The notes beneath the pieces are model-generated. The model saw nothing but the letters and a program-made list of their open reading frames with translations, ran no database searches and had not been told where the DNA came from. Of a DNA stretch of 64,000 nt, positions 43,881-57,000 are shown piece by piece (position 1 is the first letter of the stretch; the number at the start of each line of letters is the position of its first letter). This stretch comes from Brugia malayi. Taxonomy: Eukaryota; Nematoda; Chromadorea; Rhabditida; Onchocercidae. A program made the position numbers and the translations under genes. The DNA is taken from assembly GCF_000002995.4 (NCBI RefSeq), contig NW_025062479.1, positions 2,935,721-2,999,720 on the forward strand. Direction: 5' to 3'.

Positions 43881-45939
43881 ATGGTTAATGACATTGAACG
43901 AATTCGAGAACGTTTATTATATACTGAAAAGCTCAAATATTTGGCATTTTTTGGTGTTGCAACAAGTGCTTTTATTGCAATTGTTTGTGTTATGTCAGCT
44001 CCACTACTTTATAATTACAATTCGTTCAGACACAATTACAAACTGAAACTCAATACTGCAAAGTAAGTATAAATCATTATTCATTGATTGATAGTAAGTG
44101 TATAATTAGAAGATGATTATATGATTGTATTCTTAAAAGAACTACCTGTGAATCAGTAACAATATTACACTAATAATCGCAGTACACATTGAAATTTCAT
44201 ATCAGATAAATCATTAAATTAACCTTTCTTTTTTTGTTATTATTTTGTTATTATTTGTCTTAGTATGAGTAAATTACTTGACAATTATGATAATGTACTA
44301 TTGTTATGATTAAATGCTAGAATTATGAAATGAAGGATTGTCTCAGTTATATGGGTTTGATTATATTTCAAGCAAATATAATAGCATAATGACAGAAGAA
44401 AGCATTTTCTTTTTTCGTTTCTTTTATTATGCTTAAGTTAATGTTAATAATGAATTTAATTTTAATGCGAAATTAGTATTCTATACAAGTTTGAATGAGA
44501 AAACACTTTTCTTTCCACTTTTGTCTTTTTTTAAAATTATTTGCATCGAACATATTTTTTAATATGAAATCTGGAATTACAACCGTGTGTTAAAGAAAAT
44601 AATATTACTTTCATCTCATTTGCTATTGTTCATATTACAGCGATAAAAAAAAATGAAAATTTTGGTTATAGGATCGATCATTAGAGCTTTTTAAACGATT
44701 ATCTGAAAGAAATTTGAAACAAAAGCGAGAAGGCAATTTTGATCAAGAAGCGCCAAGTCGAAACAATAGCAGTGCAGCAAGTATGTTAATTAAGTGTTTA
44801 ATGAAAGATAACACTTAATAACAATATATCAATAACGATAAAGTTACCTTACTACCATTTTGCTTTACATATTTTCTATCAGGTTGTAAATGTGAATATG
44901 GACCATCGGGTCCAGCTGGACCAAAGGGTCGCGATGGGAAAAATGGTGTGGATGGGTTACCAGGAAGCAATGGAATACCGGGAATTGATGGTGATGTGAT
45001 TGTTGCCAAAGGAACTGATTTCTGTTTTGAATGTCCACCAGGTATAATAACTAAAAGTATTTTTTTAAACCATCCGCACATATTGTGTTATTTTCGAATT
45101 TCTTATTTGTATGACATTTTTTTAGGAGATGCTGGATCTCCAGGACCTGTAGGTCCTAAAGGTCTACCTGATATACCTGGCGTTCCAGGCTTGAATGCTG
45201 ATGGTGGTGAACGAAGTCCACCAGGACTACCAGTTTAGAAGAATCATTTTTTTTTTTTGAGGAAAAGAATCTTATTTCCTTTTGAACAACTTTTTTAGGG
45301 TTTGCCAGGACAAGCCGGACCTAAAGGACAACCAGGCATTGATGGGCATATCGTTAAGCAACCTGAACCACCGGACTTCCAGGTTTACCAAGCAAGAGAA
45401 TTCTTATCAGTTAAATTTAAAACAGCGAGTACAACCTATGTTTCTAGCTTATTTTTTTTTCTTCTTTTTTTGAAATATTCATTAAAATTCTTTTGAATTA
45501 AAATCTAAAAGTGTTAAAATCTTTTTGAAATTTTGAAAGTTATACAAACAATGAAAGTTTTTTGACCGCAGTTAAGCTATGAAGGATGAAAAACTGCAAT
45601 ATAATATGATGCTTTCAGGACCACAAGGTCCAGTTGGTACTCCAGGAGTTCAAGGTCTACCTGGAATACCAGGACATCAGGTTAGATTAATTTTAATATT
45701 TGCTGAACCATTGAGTATTTTAGATTATAATTATATTCATAATGTAGTAATTAAAATTTATGAGCACAGACTGTTTATTGGCTCAAATTACAGGCGAGCA
45801 GGATCCACCACGAGATCCTGGTATCCCAGGACTCGATGGTTGTCCTGGTTTTCCTGGAAAAAAAGGTACCACTGGAAAACGTGGACCAAGTGAATCATGT
45901 GTCCATTGCCCAAATCCAAGAACAGCACCAGGATATTAA
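43881..45939 (+). CDS. Nematode cuticle collagen, probably decaying
   Basis: Cuticle collagens trimerise, are secreted by hypodermis and are crosslinked into the cuticle. Exons seen: 43881-44062, 44672-44780, 44883-45041, 45126-45232, 45299 to about 45409, 45619-45680 and about 45802-45939. The first encodes a short cytosolic part and a membrane anchor (ATSAFIAIVCVMSAPLLYNY). The second ends with a subtilisin-type cleavage site (KQKR). Then come CKCEYGPSGPAGPKG, Gly-X-Y repeats, FCFECPPG, more repeats and the C-terminal SCVHCPNPRTAPGY, all typical. Three defects appear. Exon 1 ends in phase 2 but exon 2 is open only from phase 0. Exon 5 loses the Gly-X-Y frame near 45380, and a single base would restore it. 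Several repeat glycines are Asp, Ser, Glu or Arg. AATAAA overlaps the stop region. Either a young pseudogene or a divergent gene with assembly errors. Confidence 0.8.
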
Positions 45940-47173
45940 TAAAAATAATATAAAAAGTTGTTCTGTTTGCAATGGATTTCTGTTAAAATGGAAATTTATT
46001 TCTGATCCATTAGATGAACATTTCGGAACACAGTATTTTAGTGAAATTTGTTTGACGAAAAAATGGACAAATAACACAGTATACTTTTTACACTTACGGT
46101 AATTACAAAATACTTATAAATAATACACACTTAAAATTTTTAGGTAGGTCATCTACAAGTAATAAATAACAAGAAATTCGGAATTTTTTAACTGGTTTTT
46201 TTTTTTTTTTTTGTCCATTGGTATTTTTTGTAAAATAAAATGCAATTTTTTTTTCTTAGCAAAATAGCAATCGTGTAACAATAAATCTCTGCCAACCAGT
46301 TTTCATTTCTGTTTTACAAAGAAAAATATGAAACTGAAAGCATTACCGGAACGCGCTCAAAAAAAAATAAACGACTTAAAAAAAATCAGTAATAAACAGT
46401 TTTAACGTTTTAACAGCTGAGTTTGAATTTGAAACTGTTACTGAGAATATGTTTATCGTTTATCGATAGTGAAAGGACGATTCATAATAATCGAAATGAG
46501 CAAATAAGATAAATAGCTGCATGATAATAATGATAATAATCACTGGATGTAAGTTAAATTGTGAGGAAATAAAACGATACTTACTAATGTCATTGATAAA
46601 GTTTTTATTTTATTAATTTGAAACGGAAATTTTCAAGTAAACTGGTTTCCAGAAATGCTTGCAGTTTTTTGAATTCCTGAATAAAACATAAGCAAAAACT
46701 GATTCACAGAGACTATTTGTTGTTGGATAATACGCAACTTAAAAGAAAAAATTTGTTTTACTACGAAAAAAATTGATAAATAGAAAAAAAAACAAATCAA
46801 AAAAAAAAAAAAGAAATGATGTATACTATTTCTCCTTTAAAATGATCTATTCGAAAACTTTAAAACACTTTCAAAACTTCAAACTAGTATCAATTAAATC
46901 AAATTGGTGGGAAAAACAGAAAAAAAAACCTTGCTTTTAAGGTAATTCTCAGTATGGAAGAAATATGAAAGCATGGCATCCAAAATTTTCAACTAATCAA
47001 AGATGGCACTGTTATGCGTTGTTGGAAGAAATTTAAGAAATCATAGTTAGCATAGAAATGATATAGTCATTTAAAGTGTATAATTTTACCAACATTGGGG
47101 AAAAAAAAATTTTTTTTTAATGTAATTGCCAGATGGTAATACAAAGAAGACTTTTTTTTTTTTTTTGAAAATT
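45940..47173. other. Spacer between collagen and Ig/FN3 gene
   Basis: The collagen (+) and the Ig/FN3 gene (-) converge on this 1.2 kb, which should hold both 3' UTRs. It contains T runs (46198-46212, 47153-47166) and A runs (46799-46812). No exon was recognised. Confidence 0.6.
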
Positions 47174-50100
47174 TCAAACTGGCCAGGTGGGAAAAAAGTG
47201 AAGAATAAAAGGAATAAGTGTCAATTGTTGAAGTGATAATGACGCAGATCGTGTGAGCTTAGATAATTTGATTCCTGAAGTTGTTTTTACAGCTAATGTA
47301 ACCGTATCACCAATTCCAGCTTCATTTTCTGCTGTAAATCTGAATATATATGTTGTTCCTTGACGTAATCCACCAATTTCATATAATCCATCCTTATCTA
47401 TAAATAATTCAAATTTTCGTAGCAAATAAACGTATAAAAAATGTTACGACGTATCATTACCTAATTCAAAATTTATTGCTTTAGTAAAGCAATATCTTTG
47501 TATTTTCGTAATATAACAAAGAAAAAAAAAAATGAACAAGCACACATACTTAAATGTACATTCATTTTAACAGCATGCGCAAACCAAACACGATTATTTT
47601 CTCTAGTTTGATCACGACTCTTAAATTATGTGTTAGTTTACGTCATAATATATTTTTGCCAATCTTTTTTTTTTTTTTAAATAAAAATTTACGAAATACT
47701 TTAAATATTCATATATCATAGAGTGAAAATAAAAGAAAAAGAAATTAAAAATTTATAAAATTTAATTTTCTGTTTTTTTTTTTTGTTTTTTGATAGAAGA
47801 AAAAAAATTGAAACTTGTTCTAGAATAGATTTCTTAATATATTCGATAATATAACGTCGTATTGGCAATTGTTCACCAAATCCTTCCTCAATTTTCCACA
47901 ACACATAAGTCATTCCAACATCTTGCAGTGAAACATGAACTTCACCAGGTGGAGCTGTAATGTAAGATTCTTCTTTTTTCGCCTTTCTTTTTAAAAATTA
48001 TAATGAAATTTTTTACAGTAATAAATATTACACACTTGCTTCTTTAACAGCAATTGTTTGTTGTGACCTTGACTTTCCATTACTCACTTCACATCGATAT
48101 TCACCCAAATCATATTCTGTTGGTGATAAAATCTAAAGTATGATGCAAATCAATACTTAAAAAAAAAAATAAATAAAAAAAACGATAATTTTTGTATTAG
48201 AAACAATTAATAGCATAATAAAGGTACAATTAAACATTGATATGCTATGAAACAGAGAATGATATTAAGTTATTTAAGAAACAATTAAACAAGCTTTAGA
48301 TCATACATAAAAAAACACAACAATCAATATATAATTGTTGAAGTTAAATTAAAATAATTCAAGAGAATCAAGAAATGAAGTTACCTTAAGACAACTTCTT
48401 TGATTTAAAGCATCAATTAAAATAATATGATTGGTATCGTTCCGAAGCTCATCACTACCTTTCAAATATCGGAAATGCCTAGCAGGTGGATTTGAACGCG
48501 TTACGTTACAACAAATTTGAGCTGATTGATCCAGAACAATAAAACGTTCCACAAACGGTTTATTGAATTCCGGAGACGCTAAAATTATTCATTCTGATTC
48601 CCAATATGACTTCGAAGTCAAAATATCATACCATCGATGGATTCAATTTTAATAGCTAAATTGAAGAAATTATTAAATACAAACACCAAACGTCTAATCG
48701 AATTTCGTGTTGCTCAACAACTGTTGCATCATATTGTTCAAATTCTTGAACTGACAAGCATTTGATGATAGCATCTTGATACTCATTTGTAAGCTTCTTA
48801 ACAGTTACTTCTGATCCAGCCGTAACGAACAACGTCTCTACAATATATGAATATCTAAAAGATTAGAATTAAATTCAACATTTAATTCATTTTCATTCTA
48901 TTTTAAATCAAATTAATTAATGCTAAAACTTTCAACTTATTAAAATGAAATAAAATAATTTGAAGTGCATGATACGAGAGTAAAAATGAACAGATTAGTT
49001 AGATCTCATTCCATTTTAATCATATAAAACCTCTGATCTTTCTCTAACTCTTTCACTAAAAAAAAAAATATTAATCTTTGGTTATGTCACTTTTAGATTT
49101 AATATAATTAATCCAAAGAAATAAATTCAAATGAATCATACCCTACTTAATGAACAAATTCCTAATGGCATTCAGTTCGATTTAGTACCATGATTAATTT
49201 TATGCTGTCAAAAACATGATAAAATGAAGCTATGATAAACCATTAAGTGGAAATCCGTTATGATTCGTAATATAGGTTTCCGGTTGTGGATTGCCAATGG
49301 ATCCACAATCGATGGTCAACGATTCGCCAAACATCCCTCCAACAACATCACTGTTTTCTTTCCAATGAATTTCATCTAAAAGTGTTTTATTGTTGGAAAA
49401 TTTTTAAAGATTTTTTTTTTTTTTTTTAATGTTGTCCAACATAAATAATTCGATTATTTTTTTCTTCACATATTTTTCATCAAAATTAGAAATTTATTAC
49501 CTACGACGATGATTTCCACTTTCCAATTAGCCGAAATCCTTCTGGAATTCCTGGCAACACATTTATAGATCCCGGTATCACGTTTAGCAATTTGCGTGAA
49601 TACCAACGACAACTTTTTATACATTGTGTTATGCTCTCGTAACTCAACAGTAAACAGACTAAAAACTATGAGTTGTACAATCTAAGTAACTTTGTAGTAA
49701 GTAATATTATGACACTAAGCGTAACAAAACATCTCACTTCAAATCTATCAGATAGAAAGATACGGATCAAGATAAACAATAAAATTTTACCTCATCAATA
49801 ATCCATTAAATTATGTTAAATGATAAATTGCGTTGATAATATTGAAGTACTGAAGTAGTTCATTCCTAGCAATTTATCGGTGAGTAAAGTAGAACCAACT
49901 TAAGCTTTAATATGATTTAAAGTTAAAATAATATTGCTTACCTATTTGAAGATTCGCCATCTATTTTACGACCAAATTCATTTCGCCATGCAAGATGTAA
50001 ACAATTTAAAGAAGTCTGTTGACAAATGCAAGAAATCCGAAATTTACGATCAACTCGAACCACATATCGACTATTGTTAAGAGGTGGTGGCTCAAGACGT

Positions 50101-51784
50101 AATAAATTTGAGCACTTAGCCCCCGTTATCACACCTTAATTAATTATGAAAAAATTAGAATTAAAAGTCTGTACCGCTGTTCACAATAAATGAACAAATA
50201 AATAAACAAATAAATATTTCTCACATTTTTCTCATATTTGAATTCAATGATTTGTTTAAAGTTTGAAACAAATACACAGGTTAATATGGTTTATTGTGGC
50301 AGAATGTATAATCAGGCTGTATAAATCTGCAATAACTGATTCTAACTCATTTTTTTCGTACTTTTGATTTTTAGCTTTTTTCATTACTTTTTGTACTTAT
50401 AAAATTTTTACATCATACATTGTGTTAATGGTACTTTTAACTATAAAATAAATAATATTAAGATATTATTTATTTTGTATTTATAGTTCTTTTTCTAATG
50501 AAATTGAACTTTGCCATTGTCATATCTTGTCTTGATTCCCACTTCTCTTCCTTTAGAAAAAAAAAAAAAAAAATGCAGTATGAGATTATGCTTTACACAA
50601 CTCAAATAAATCCAACTATGTGCTTTTTAAATAAGGCCATTCAACTTTTACTATACTTTAGGCTTTATAGAAACAAAGATAACAGAAAGGTTTTGCCCTT
50701 ATTTGCGCCATCCCTAACAGCTCATTTTTTCTTCCTCTTTTTTTTCTTTTCTGAAAAAAAAAATGCTTTTTGAAATATTACATATTGAGATATTTAACTG
50801 AAAATAGTAATTGTGAGAATGGAAGGGAAAAAAAAAGAGTAAATATTTGAAAATAAAGATAAATACATTCATTTACTTCAATAATTCTATAAGAAACGGA
50901 AAATATAGAGTTGTTATAGAAGAATGAATAGAAACATATGTCAGATGTTTAGTAAGATCTAAATTAAATTTTCGTCTTTGTCATTTTTTTGCTTGCAAAT
51001 ATTCGATATTATATTTAGCAAATGGTCTGAAACTGTAATTAAATTCCGTTGTTCGTTTAGCTTATTTTAATTATTAAGTATGATTACTTGATATATGTGT
51101 CTATTATGGATGTATGATATTAACTTATTACCAAAAAGGAAAAAAAAATTAAAATTAATGAATGCTTTGTCTGGAAGATACAAAATAATTTATCATCTAA
51201 AAGAAGAAAAAGAAGATATCATTGCATCATTCTGAAATAAATGTAAACAAGAACAGATGAAATTAAAAAAAAAATGTAATAAAACATTAAAATATTTTGT
51301 GATTGAAAAAAAATTGTTTTTAAAATAAATTTAATAAAGTAGTAGAATAAAATAAAACGGAAGAATTTAAAATGTAATCGTTAACGAGTAATAGTGGTTG
51401 TCAGGAAAAGTTAACATTTCAATAAACAATCAACATCATTTATTCATACTTTTCCATATTACTATTAGCATAAAAGTTTCGTCCACATTTGGTATTTGAT
51501 TTTTTTTTTTTTTGAAAATTATTCAAAAAAAAGTTTGCAAAAGTACGCAACAAAAAAAAAAAAATGTTAGCATACAATTTTTTTTTCTTAAAAAAAATTA
51601 ATGGAAGGGAGAGAGGAAGAGATTGAGAAAGAGAGAGAGAGAGAAAGGGAGAAAAAGAAACGAAAAAAGAAAAAAAAAACATACCGGCAAGAAGAGTAAC
51701 AGTAATCAGTGTGGTAATGATAATAATAATATCAATGAAGACGCTAAAGCTAACTGTGATTGACAAAGGCGAACTGAATGACAT
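47174..51784 (-). CDS. Ig/FN3 cell-surface protein, GPI-anchored (RIG-3-like layout)
   Basis: Minus-strand exons: 51784-51685, 50134-49942, 49658-49501, 49375-49241, 48837 to about 48692, 48578-48385, 48132-48036, 47954-47815, 47619-47550 and 47397-47174, about 485 residues. Exon 1 encodes a signal peptide (hydrophobic IDIIIIITTLITVTLLA). Ig1 follows, with Cys in FRISCICQ and in DTGIYKCVAR; then Ig2 (SLTIDCGS to DAIIKCLS); then Ig3 (SAQICCNV to DLGEYRCEVS). An FN3 domain spans TPPGEVHVSLQ through YIFRFTAENEAGIGD. The last residues are a hydrophobic GPI-type signal (LTLIPFILHFFPTWPV). Three Ig, one FN3 and a GPI tail match the neuronal adhesion/modulator type of C. elegans RIG-3, but other IgSF proteins are possible. 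All junctions agree in phase except that between exons 5 and 6, where a further exon or an indel must exist. Confidence 0.84.
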
Positions 51785-52995
51785 CGATGATTGGAAGCAG
51801 TTTGAATCATAGCATATTGACTAAAAATGAAAATGACGCAGAAGGAGTGAAAAGAACTGAAAAGGCCTAAGATTGGTTTGGTATGTTTGCCACGCCTATT
51901 CTTCCCTTTTCATTCTTTACTTAGTCTTAAAATTCGATTGAATTCAACTATTTATGCATGTATGGATGGATGGATCAGTTTGGCCTCTTCTTGACGAGCT
52001 TTACTACTTCCAATAGCTTCAAATAAGCTTTATGCTATTCTCACTAAAGCAACATTTCCTTCCACTATTGTTGTTGTTTTGCTGTTTGCTAAAACCATCT
52101 TAAAATCAATGCCTGCCGAAATGATACAAAATTGCAACTAAAACTAAATTTAAAAAGAAAAGAGAGAAAGAAAAGGAATAACAAGAGAAAAAGAGAAAAA
52201 AAGAAAAAAATGCCAAAAAATACTTGTAAAGTATGAAATTTATTACAAATAAAATGATAATACATATGAAATACAGATGATTATCATAACAAATGCATAC
52301 TCTACACTATTAGTAGAATATTGAAAAATTGAAAGGTGTTAAATACCTTCTTAATTTGACCATTCCGTTTTTGTTTCATCAATTTTAGTCCATTTGTTAA
52401 CTTCTTATATGATTAACGATGAAATCTTGAATGATATTAAGAGTATTTACTAGTGCTACTTTTTTTTATTATTAGTATTGTTGTTGTTGTTGTCATTTTT
52501 GCGTTTATTTTTAATATCAATATATAAAGCAATAATAATAGATGTGAGTACGTTTTTTTCATATTAAATTTTCCATCAAATTTTTCATTGTCATAGAAGA
52601 TGAACTATATCTCGAGAATAATTTGCAGATATGAAAAGATGGCATGTTGATGAAAGTTGCTGTTAACCGTAAATGAAATGAATTTAATGATGGTAACGAA
52701 AGAGTAAGAGGAAGAAGGAAAGGAGAAAAGGGTGGTTAGATGAGGAACAGAAAGATAATCACCAACCAAAAGAGATGTGAGTACTCGTTGTATTGGTAAC
52801 TAAACTTCTCAAACTGTTTGCATTGCAAAACATTCCATACATTCCCGAAATAGCTCGGTCAGCATTAATATTTGAAGAAAGGGTTATTCAATTGCATCAA
52901 CCCGTCCCATTTTTTAAGAGGTCTGATAATCGACGACGCCACATCATCATCATTATTTATGGAAGTAACGCAGCAATAATTGGAATAGCACCAAA
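51785..52995. other. Shared 5' region of Ig/FN3 and neurohormone genes
   Basis: The two genes diverge from this 1.2 kb. It contains purine-rich sequence (52151-52211), AT-rich sequence with TTG repeats near 52480-52493, and an open frame at 52793-52999 that overlaps the neurohormone start codon and probably belongs to its 5' UTR. Promoters for both should lie here, but no motif can be named. Confidence 0.5.
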
Positions 52996-53434
52996 ATGAT
53001 AAATCCTAAACTACTGATACTGTTCCTGGATGCTGTATTAGTTATGGAATGTATTTCGTTTCTGCATAACGCTTGGATGTTTACAACTTCAACAACCTCA
53101 AAACCAGGCTGTTCAATTTACAACGATGAGCAATTACATATTATCATGGATCGAGTTTGTGAAATTTGTCATGAAATGTATTCACATCAATACCCTAATA
53201 CAAGGGCCGATTGCAGGTTTGAAATGCAAATTTTCCTTCTTTTACATTAATGAAGAGTTATGGAAATTTTTTGATATTAAGAAATGATCATAGAAATAAT
53301 TGATTTCGAATTAAATTAAAATAGCATATAAAAATTTCAAAACATGAAATAGTATTTTCAGATCAGACTGTTTCCGGAGCAAGCATTTTCAATCATGTTT
53401 GGAGCATTTTCGACCTATGATTCCGTATGGTTGA
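52996..53434 (+). CDS. CHH/ITP-superfamily neurohormone precursor
   Basis: Two exons, 52996-53216 and 53362-53434, join in phase (AG|A gives Arg74) to 97 residues. Residues about 5-22 form a signal peptide (LLILFLDAVLVMECISF). The mature part has six cysteines at 39, 55, 58, 73, 77 and 86, with spacing 15, 2, 14, 3 and 8. Crustacean hyperglycaemic hormone and insect ion transport peptide have 15, 2, 12, 3 and 8, with the same flanks: DRVCEIC here against DRxCEDC, and DCRSDCF against LCRxDCF. Three disulfides are expected. The last residue is Gly97 after IPY, a likely C-terminal amidation donor. Such peptides are secreted by neuroendocrine cells and control ion transport, moulting or metabolism in arthropods; nematode members are known but little studied. 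It is divergent from the Ig/FN3 gene and convergent with a peptide GPCR 0.6 kb away. Confidence 0.9.
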
Positions 53435-54030
53435 AACTCTCCCTTTTTCTCCTTCTTTCTCCCTCTCTCCCTTTCCCTCTTTCCCTCTATAGCTGAGGAC
53501 TAAACAAAATGTATTCTATATGTAATCTCTCAACAAAAACTCTGCCAATACTACCTTTGTTTTTTCTCGATCCATTAATCTTTCTTGAGCTATCAAAAAT
53601 ATTCAAGAGCTTGAAAATTAATTGATAAGCCCGATACGCCTAACTTAGTAAGATGCAATGTCTAATTTGTTATTACAATGTATTTCTCAAATGCCAAATT
53701 AAACTTCACTTTTTTTGATCTCAAAAAAAAAAAGAAGAAATGAACCCACTATCCATTCAGCTTTGGCATCTTTTGTCCATAAATAATTTCAAATAGTTAG
53801 AATCATGTCGTAGGCACTTATTACATGTTGGCAACATGTTTTACAGTAATCGTAATAATAGTAATAACAGCAACAATTAAAATAATAATAATAGTAATAA
53901 AATAATAATAATAATAATAATGTTAATAAAAAAGCAAAATATCAAGACTGTACAGAAAGAAAACTGTTATATTCATTATTTCATAATATCATTATTTTTA
54001 AGAAGTGATCCCATGCCTAAAGCACTTCAA
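53435..54030. other. Spacer between neurohormone and GPCR 3' ends
   Basis: About 0.6 kb between two converging genes. It starts with a CT-rich tract (53448-53490) just after the neurohormone stop and contains an AATAAT microsatellite near 53870-53920. No exon was recognised. Confidence 0.65.
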
Positions 54031-57000
54031 TCATTCTGATGAACATTTCACAAGTGCATCAAATTTAACATTTTCAATCAAACTTTCTGTAATACTATTA
54101 GGACTAGCAAATTTTTCTTCCTTATAACTTCTTCCAATTTTTGAAATTGAACGTTGATTCCTTTGCTGAACGAAAGATTCCTATAATGAAATATTAAAAG
54201 CTGAAAACAACATAAATTAAATTTACAAATTTCTTCTATTACATCAAAGTGAATTTTTTTTTTTTTTTGCAATTCACTTAAATATTATTTCATTTCATTA
54301 ATACAACATTTAGTTGCAATTTTTTGTATGGTCTAAATGTTGTTTATATTAGATATCGAGACTCTTCAAAATGCCTCACTGTGACAATTGATAAATTTAA
54401 AAGCCATAGCCTTTTAAAACGAAATTATTTGTTTTAATGAAACATTTCTTTTATGCAATAATCAATAGTATCTCGATTCATCGGCTTTTTTTCTAATTTT
54501 AATATTGGACTTATTTTGACTTAGAAATAGCAATAAAGATATTGGCTTTCCTTTCTTCAAATTTAATTTGAAGAAAATGATTTAAGCATGGGAATTAAAT
54601 TTTAATCAAACTTTTGCAATAAAGCAGTTACAATATTTTAAATACGTATCGTAGCCTTAAGTCTATTTTACTGAAGTAAAGTTGTACAAAAATGATACCT
54701 CAGTTTATTATCACTTCGAAAATCTCAAAAGTTGGGATCAATTATAAAGTTATTAAATAGCTTATTGAATATTAAAAGAGCGGTTTAAAACTGTTTGTTT
54801 TAATTTTACTCACTACTTTTTTTTCTTTTTATATTTTATTTCCATTGGAACGAATGTTAATTTTAATGAAAGATATTCGTTATCATTTTTAAAAATATTA
54901 CATATTCATAAATGATTATTATAATGATCAAAATTATTAACCTGTGCAGTTTGATTTGAAAGTTTATTCCATAATTGATTTGTTAACTCATTGAGTCCAA
55001 GTGCTTTCATTCGTTTATAATTACGATTAACAATACACGGACACAAAAGAGCTGCACAAATCCGTCGAAATTTACGACCAAATATAGAATAAATAAAAAT
55101 ATTTGAAGCACTGAAATTAGGAAAAATGTTGGAGGAATTTTATTTTTGAAAAAAAAAAAAATCAATTGAATAAAACAGTGCTTGTTAGGAAATGCTTAGT
55201 TTAACCATTTTCAATTATTTTATCTAAAAAATAAAATGGTACTCTAGTTAATGAGACGAAATGGTTTGACAAACATTGTTTGCATCTTTAGATATCAATC
55301 AAAATATGAGACTAAATTAAATATATTCCCAAAAGATAAGTTACACTAATGAAAAAAGGATAAAGTGACAAACCTATTGACGCATACTAATAAATTTCCA
55401 ATAGGTAAACGTAAGCGAAAGAATTGGGAATATTCGGCAAAGAATGCTTCAATAATGTGATTTATACCAGCCGTTAAATTACAAGCAATAAATGTTAAAA
55501 TCATTACAAAAGCCATAAGTGTACAATGTCGTTCTTTTTCATCCAGATTTGCGGTACGACTCATTAAAGAGCGACGGATACGGTATGCTTGTTGTACTGA
55601 TCGGATAACGATAACGTTTAAAACAATCATTGTTGTCCAAGGAATGATTATCAATAGTAACAAATAACCATATGTATTGTATAAAACAATATAAAGGCCG
55701 TTGGTACGTAATGGCGTTGGAGCTAAACGGCCACATTCATCTAATGTTAATTCGAACAGTGATGGTAATTTGTAAACAAATGATACTGTTGCTATCACTG
55801 ATAAAACCAATTTGGCACGTGATGTTGAACACCACACGCGGGTTTGCAGTGGATATTTTACAGCTAAGTATCTGAAAGTTACACATTTTTCTCATATTTA
55901 ACGTTATTTTCAAATTGAATAATTTAATTATACTCATCTAGAAATTAATAATGGGCAATTTTCCCAACTTTCTAACCTCTAGATCAAAATATCAGTTTTG
56001 AAATTCTTAGTCAGTATAAATGAAAAAAAGCTCACTTTCAACTAGCAATAGCCTTTGTGTAATAAGACAAAAAAAGTAAGCCAATAATTTAAAAAACTTT
56101 CAATTATTCAGTTATACGAAATTGTCCTTCATTAATGCAAATAAAAAAGTAAAAAATAATCATTGAATATTGCTAACAAAATTTTACCGATCAACAGTGA
56201 TAGCTACACATGTCCATACTGATGAGGTTTGTGCTGCAAGGGATATTGGATAACTGACAAGTGTCGTCTTCCAAAAAAATTCACACACTGCACCTTGTTG
56301 CTAAAATTTCAAAATTTTACCGATTAAATTTATTTAAATTTAAAAGATTGCATATATATGACCAAATAAAACTAATACTTCATTTTTCATTTCAGTAACG
56401 ATAACAATTTCTGTAATTTATTAATTTGAGTGATGGGAAGACGTATCACATGTGCTGTTAGCGTAATTACATATCTATTGTTAAGCTTAGTTGAGAATGA
56501 TGTACTTCTACGAGTATCATCTCGAGATATGCATGCTAGCATATGAAATATTAATATTGATGATCATTAAAATAACAGCAACAAATAACAATGATACGAT
56601 GAAATATTTTGTTTTTGTCTAGGAGATATAGTTAGTACTGAAAGAAGTAGTAGTAAATGCAAAAGTTTCAGTTTCAAATTTCATGCAAAACAAAATTTTC
56701 AACGAAAAAGAGCAGTTGTTCATAGCACTTTTTACATATGCTTATTAAAAATTTCATATTTTCATAATATAATAAATGAAAAATTTTCGTGATTAGTCTT
56801 TGTAAGAAATTGGAAATTTCAAGTGGAAAATACAAAAAAAAAAAAAAAAAAAAGAAAAAAAATTGACCACTCAAATCATTCTCTATCAATACTCCATTGA
56901 TCTATGATCATGAAATATACTTCCAATATAATAGTATTTCCTTGTCAATTAATGATAATATTTGTTTGTTTTTTTCAAGTCAAATAGAACTAAATCTCAA